From Nocardia vulneris (lineage in GTDB: Bacteria; Actinomycetota; Actinomycetes; Mycobacteriales; Mycobacteriaceae), in NCBI RefSeq assembly GCF_001613425.1, contig NZ_BDCI01000002.1:434001-498000 (forward strand): 64,000 nucleotides of DNA, given 5' to 3'. The translations under genes and the position numbers were made by a program. The notes below the pieces were generated by a model. It saw only the letters and a program-made list of their open reading frames with translations, made no database searches and had not been told where the DNA came from. This document shows positions 63,234-64,000 of this stretch, in pieces; position 1 is the first letter of the stretch, and each line of letters begins with the position of its first letter.

Positions 63234-63878
63234 ATGTCAAATGAACAGATGCACGGTGCACACGGCGTCTCGATCGGCCAGGCGGCCGCCCTCTACGGCC
63301 TCGCGCCTTCGACGCTGCGCTGGTGGGAGACCCAGCAGGTGCTGCCCGCGCCGCCCCGGGTCAACGGCCACCGGGTCTACACCGAGACCGAACTCCGGCG
63401 TATCGGCTTGGCGTACCTGTGCTGCGTGGTCGGCGCGATGCCGCTCGACCAGGCCGCCGTCGTCACCGGGGGCAGCCGGGATCGGCGCTGGCAACGCACG
63501 GTGCGGCAGCACGCCGGGGTCATCGCGCAGAAGATCGAGCAGTTGCGGAGCACGCACGAGTACCTGCTGCATCTGGTCCAATGCCCGGACGACGACATCG
63601 TCGGCCAGTGCCCGGACCTCGACGACGAATTGATGCGCCACACCCCGCGCGGACGTCTCGCCACACCGGATTTCGTCGCGGCCGCCCAGTCGATCCCCGC
63701 GTCCACGCCACCCGCGGACCGTGACGAAAGCGGTTCACCGCGTGACGAAAATATCGAGCGGCCGCACCTGTGCGTCGTCTGCGCGGCCCCGGTCGCGCAA
63801 GCCGACCGGGGCCGCCGCCGCAAGTATTGCTCGCGTGCCTGTAGACAGCGGCAGTACCGGCGCAACGCGGAACGCTAG
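63234..63878 (+). CDS. MerR-type regulator with C-terminal zinc ribbon
   Basis: 214 residues from ATG 63234. The HTH is SIGQAAALYGLAPSTLRWWETQQVLP with RVYTETELRRIGL, followed by a helical segment, and the C-terminus has CVVC and CSRAC, a four-cysteine zinc-binding pattern, then a basic tail. An in-frame ATG at 63210 lies only eight bases from the iron box, so the later ATG (GAAG eight bases upstream) is preferred. It resembles the MerR at 18203 in HTH sequence. It diverges from the siderophore uptake operon and is probably iron-controlled. Confidence 0.82.
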   Translation: MSNEQMHGAHGVSIGQAAALYGLAPSTLRWWETQQVLPAPPRVNGHRVYTETELRRIGLAYLCCVVGAMPLDQAAVVTGGSRDRRWQRTVRQHAGVIAQKIEQLRSTHEYLLHLVQCPDDDIVGQCPDLDDELMRHTPRGRLATPDFVAAAQSIPASTPPADRDESGSPRDENIERPHLCVVCAAPVAQADRGRRRKYCSRACRQRQYRRNAER

Positions 63879-64000
63879 GACGCCGGCTCTGCAGCCGCGC
63901 ACAGCTCCGTCAGCACGGTGGTCATTGTCGCGGCCAGCGACTCGATCGTCGCATGGTCGAACAGCTCTGCGGCGTAGATCATCTCGCCTCGGATGCCGGC
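63875..64000 (-). CDS. C-terminal end of an NRPS condensation domain, cut by window edge
   Basis: The last 41 codons of a minus-strand gene read GEMIYAAELFDHATIESLA and then stop at TAG 63877-63875. This matches the end of a condensation domain (compare [19 protein letters not shown] in the NRPS of this window), so the protein ends with a C domain and no carrier or thioesterase. MbtF-type mycobactin and nocobactin synthetases end in this way. The stop overlaps the MerR stop by four bases. The rest lies beyond the window. Confidence 0.72.
   Translation of the reverse strand, partial: AGIRGEMIYAAELFDHATIESLAATMTTVLTELCAAAEPAS

Overview
The window looks like a chromosomal segment of a Nocardia-type actinomycete. 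GC content is high, GTG starts and ATGA stop/start overlaps are frequent, two IdeR/DtxR-type iron boxes are visible, and a siderophore-type ABC system lies next to the end of an NRPS gene. This assignment is inferred from gene content only. I saw no rRNA, tRNA, CRISPR array, IS element or origin.

Left flank (1-11.3 kb): a truncated serine hydrolase, a small secreted protein, and a flavin monooxygenase divergent from a translationally coupled cassette. The cassette holds an atypical tryptophan-dioxygenase-like haem protein, a kynureninase-like PLP enzyme, a CrtF/SfmM2-type methyltransferase and a phytoene-desaturase-like FAD enzyme. A convergent secreted L-amino-acid oxidase follows. It is bracketed by the real 3' end of the FAD gene and a decayed copy of that 3' end. 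Then come an I36-type secreted inhibitor and an AraC regulator.

Lipid operon (11.36-16.73 kb): fatty-acyl-AMP ligase, CMAS-like methyltransferase, ACP, diiron acyl-ACP desaturase and acyl-CoA-oxidase-like protein, overlapping or closely spaced. It should activate, desaturate and possibly methylate or cyclopropanate an ACP-bound chain. A flavin monooxygenase and a MerR regulator diverge around an iron box, followed by a DUF3558-type lipoprotein.

Core (19.9-48.85 kb, minus strand): a three-gene operon of a second fatty-acyl-AMP ligase, an ACP fused to a luciferase-like monooxygenase, and one 8,624-residue NRPS. The NRPS reads C-A-T, C-A-T, C-A(MT)-T, C-A-T-E, C-A-T, C-A-T, C-A-T-TE. The expected product is an acylated heptapeptide, N-methylated at residue 3 and with a D-residue at position 4, released by the thioesterase.

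Divergent from this operon is a compact leucyl-tRNA synthetase (about 665 residues) that lacks the whole CP1 editing domain and is interrupted by a single extra base. Its leader carries a possible leaderless 12-codon ORF ending inside a perfect 11-bp hairpin. It is a candidate self-resistance enzyme. Right behind it is a 946-residue caspase-like/STAND NTPase/membrane protein of the biological-conflict type.

Right flank (54.4-64 kb): a GlxA-type regulator, an HD protein, a methyltransferase, a secreted GDSL hydrolase divergent from a TetR regulator with a clear operator, then a coupled iron-siderophore uptake operon (two IrtAB-like ABC half-transporters and a binding lipoprotein). An iron box separates that operon from a MerR/zinc-ribbon regulator. 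The last bases hold the C-terminus of another NRPS ending in a condensation domain, which suggests that a mycobactin/nocobactin-type locus begins here.
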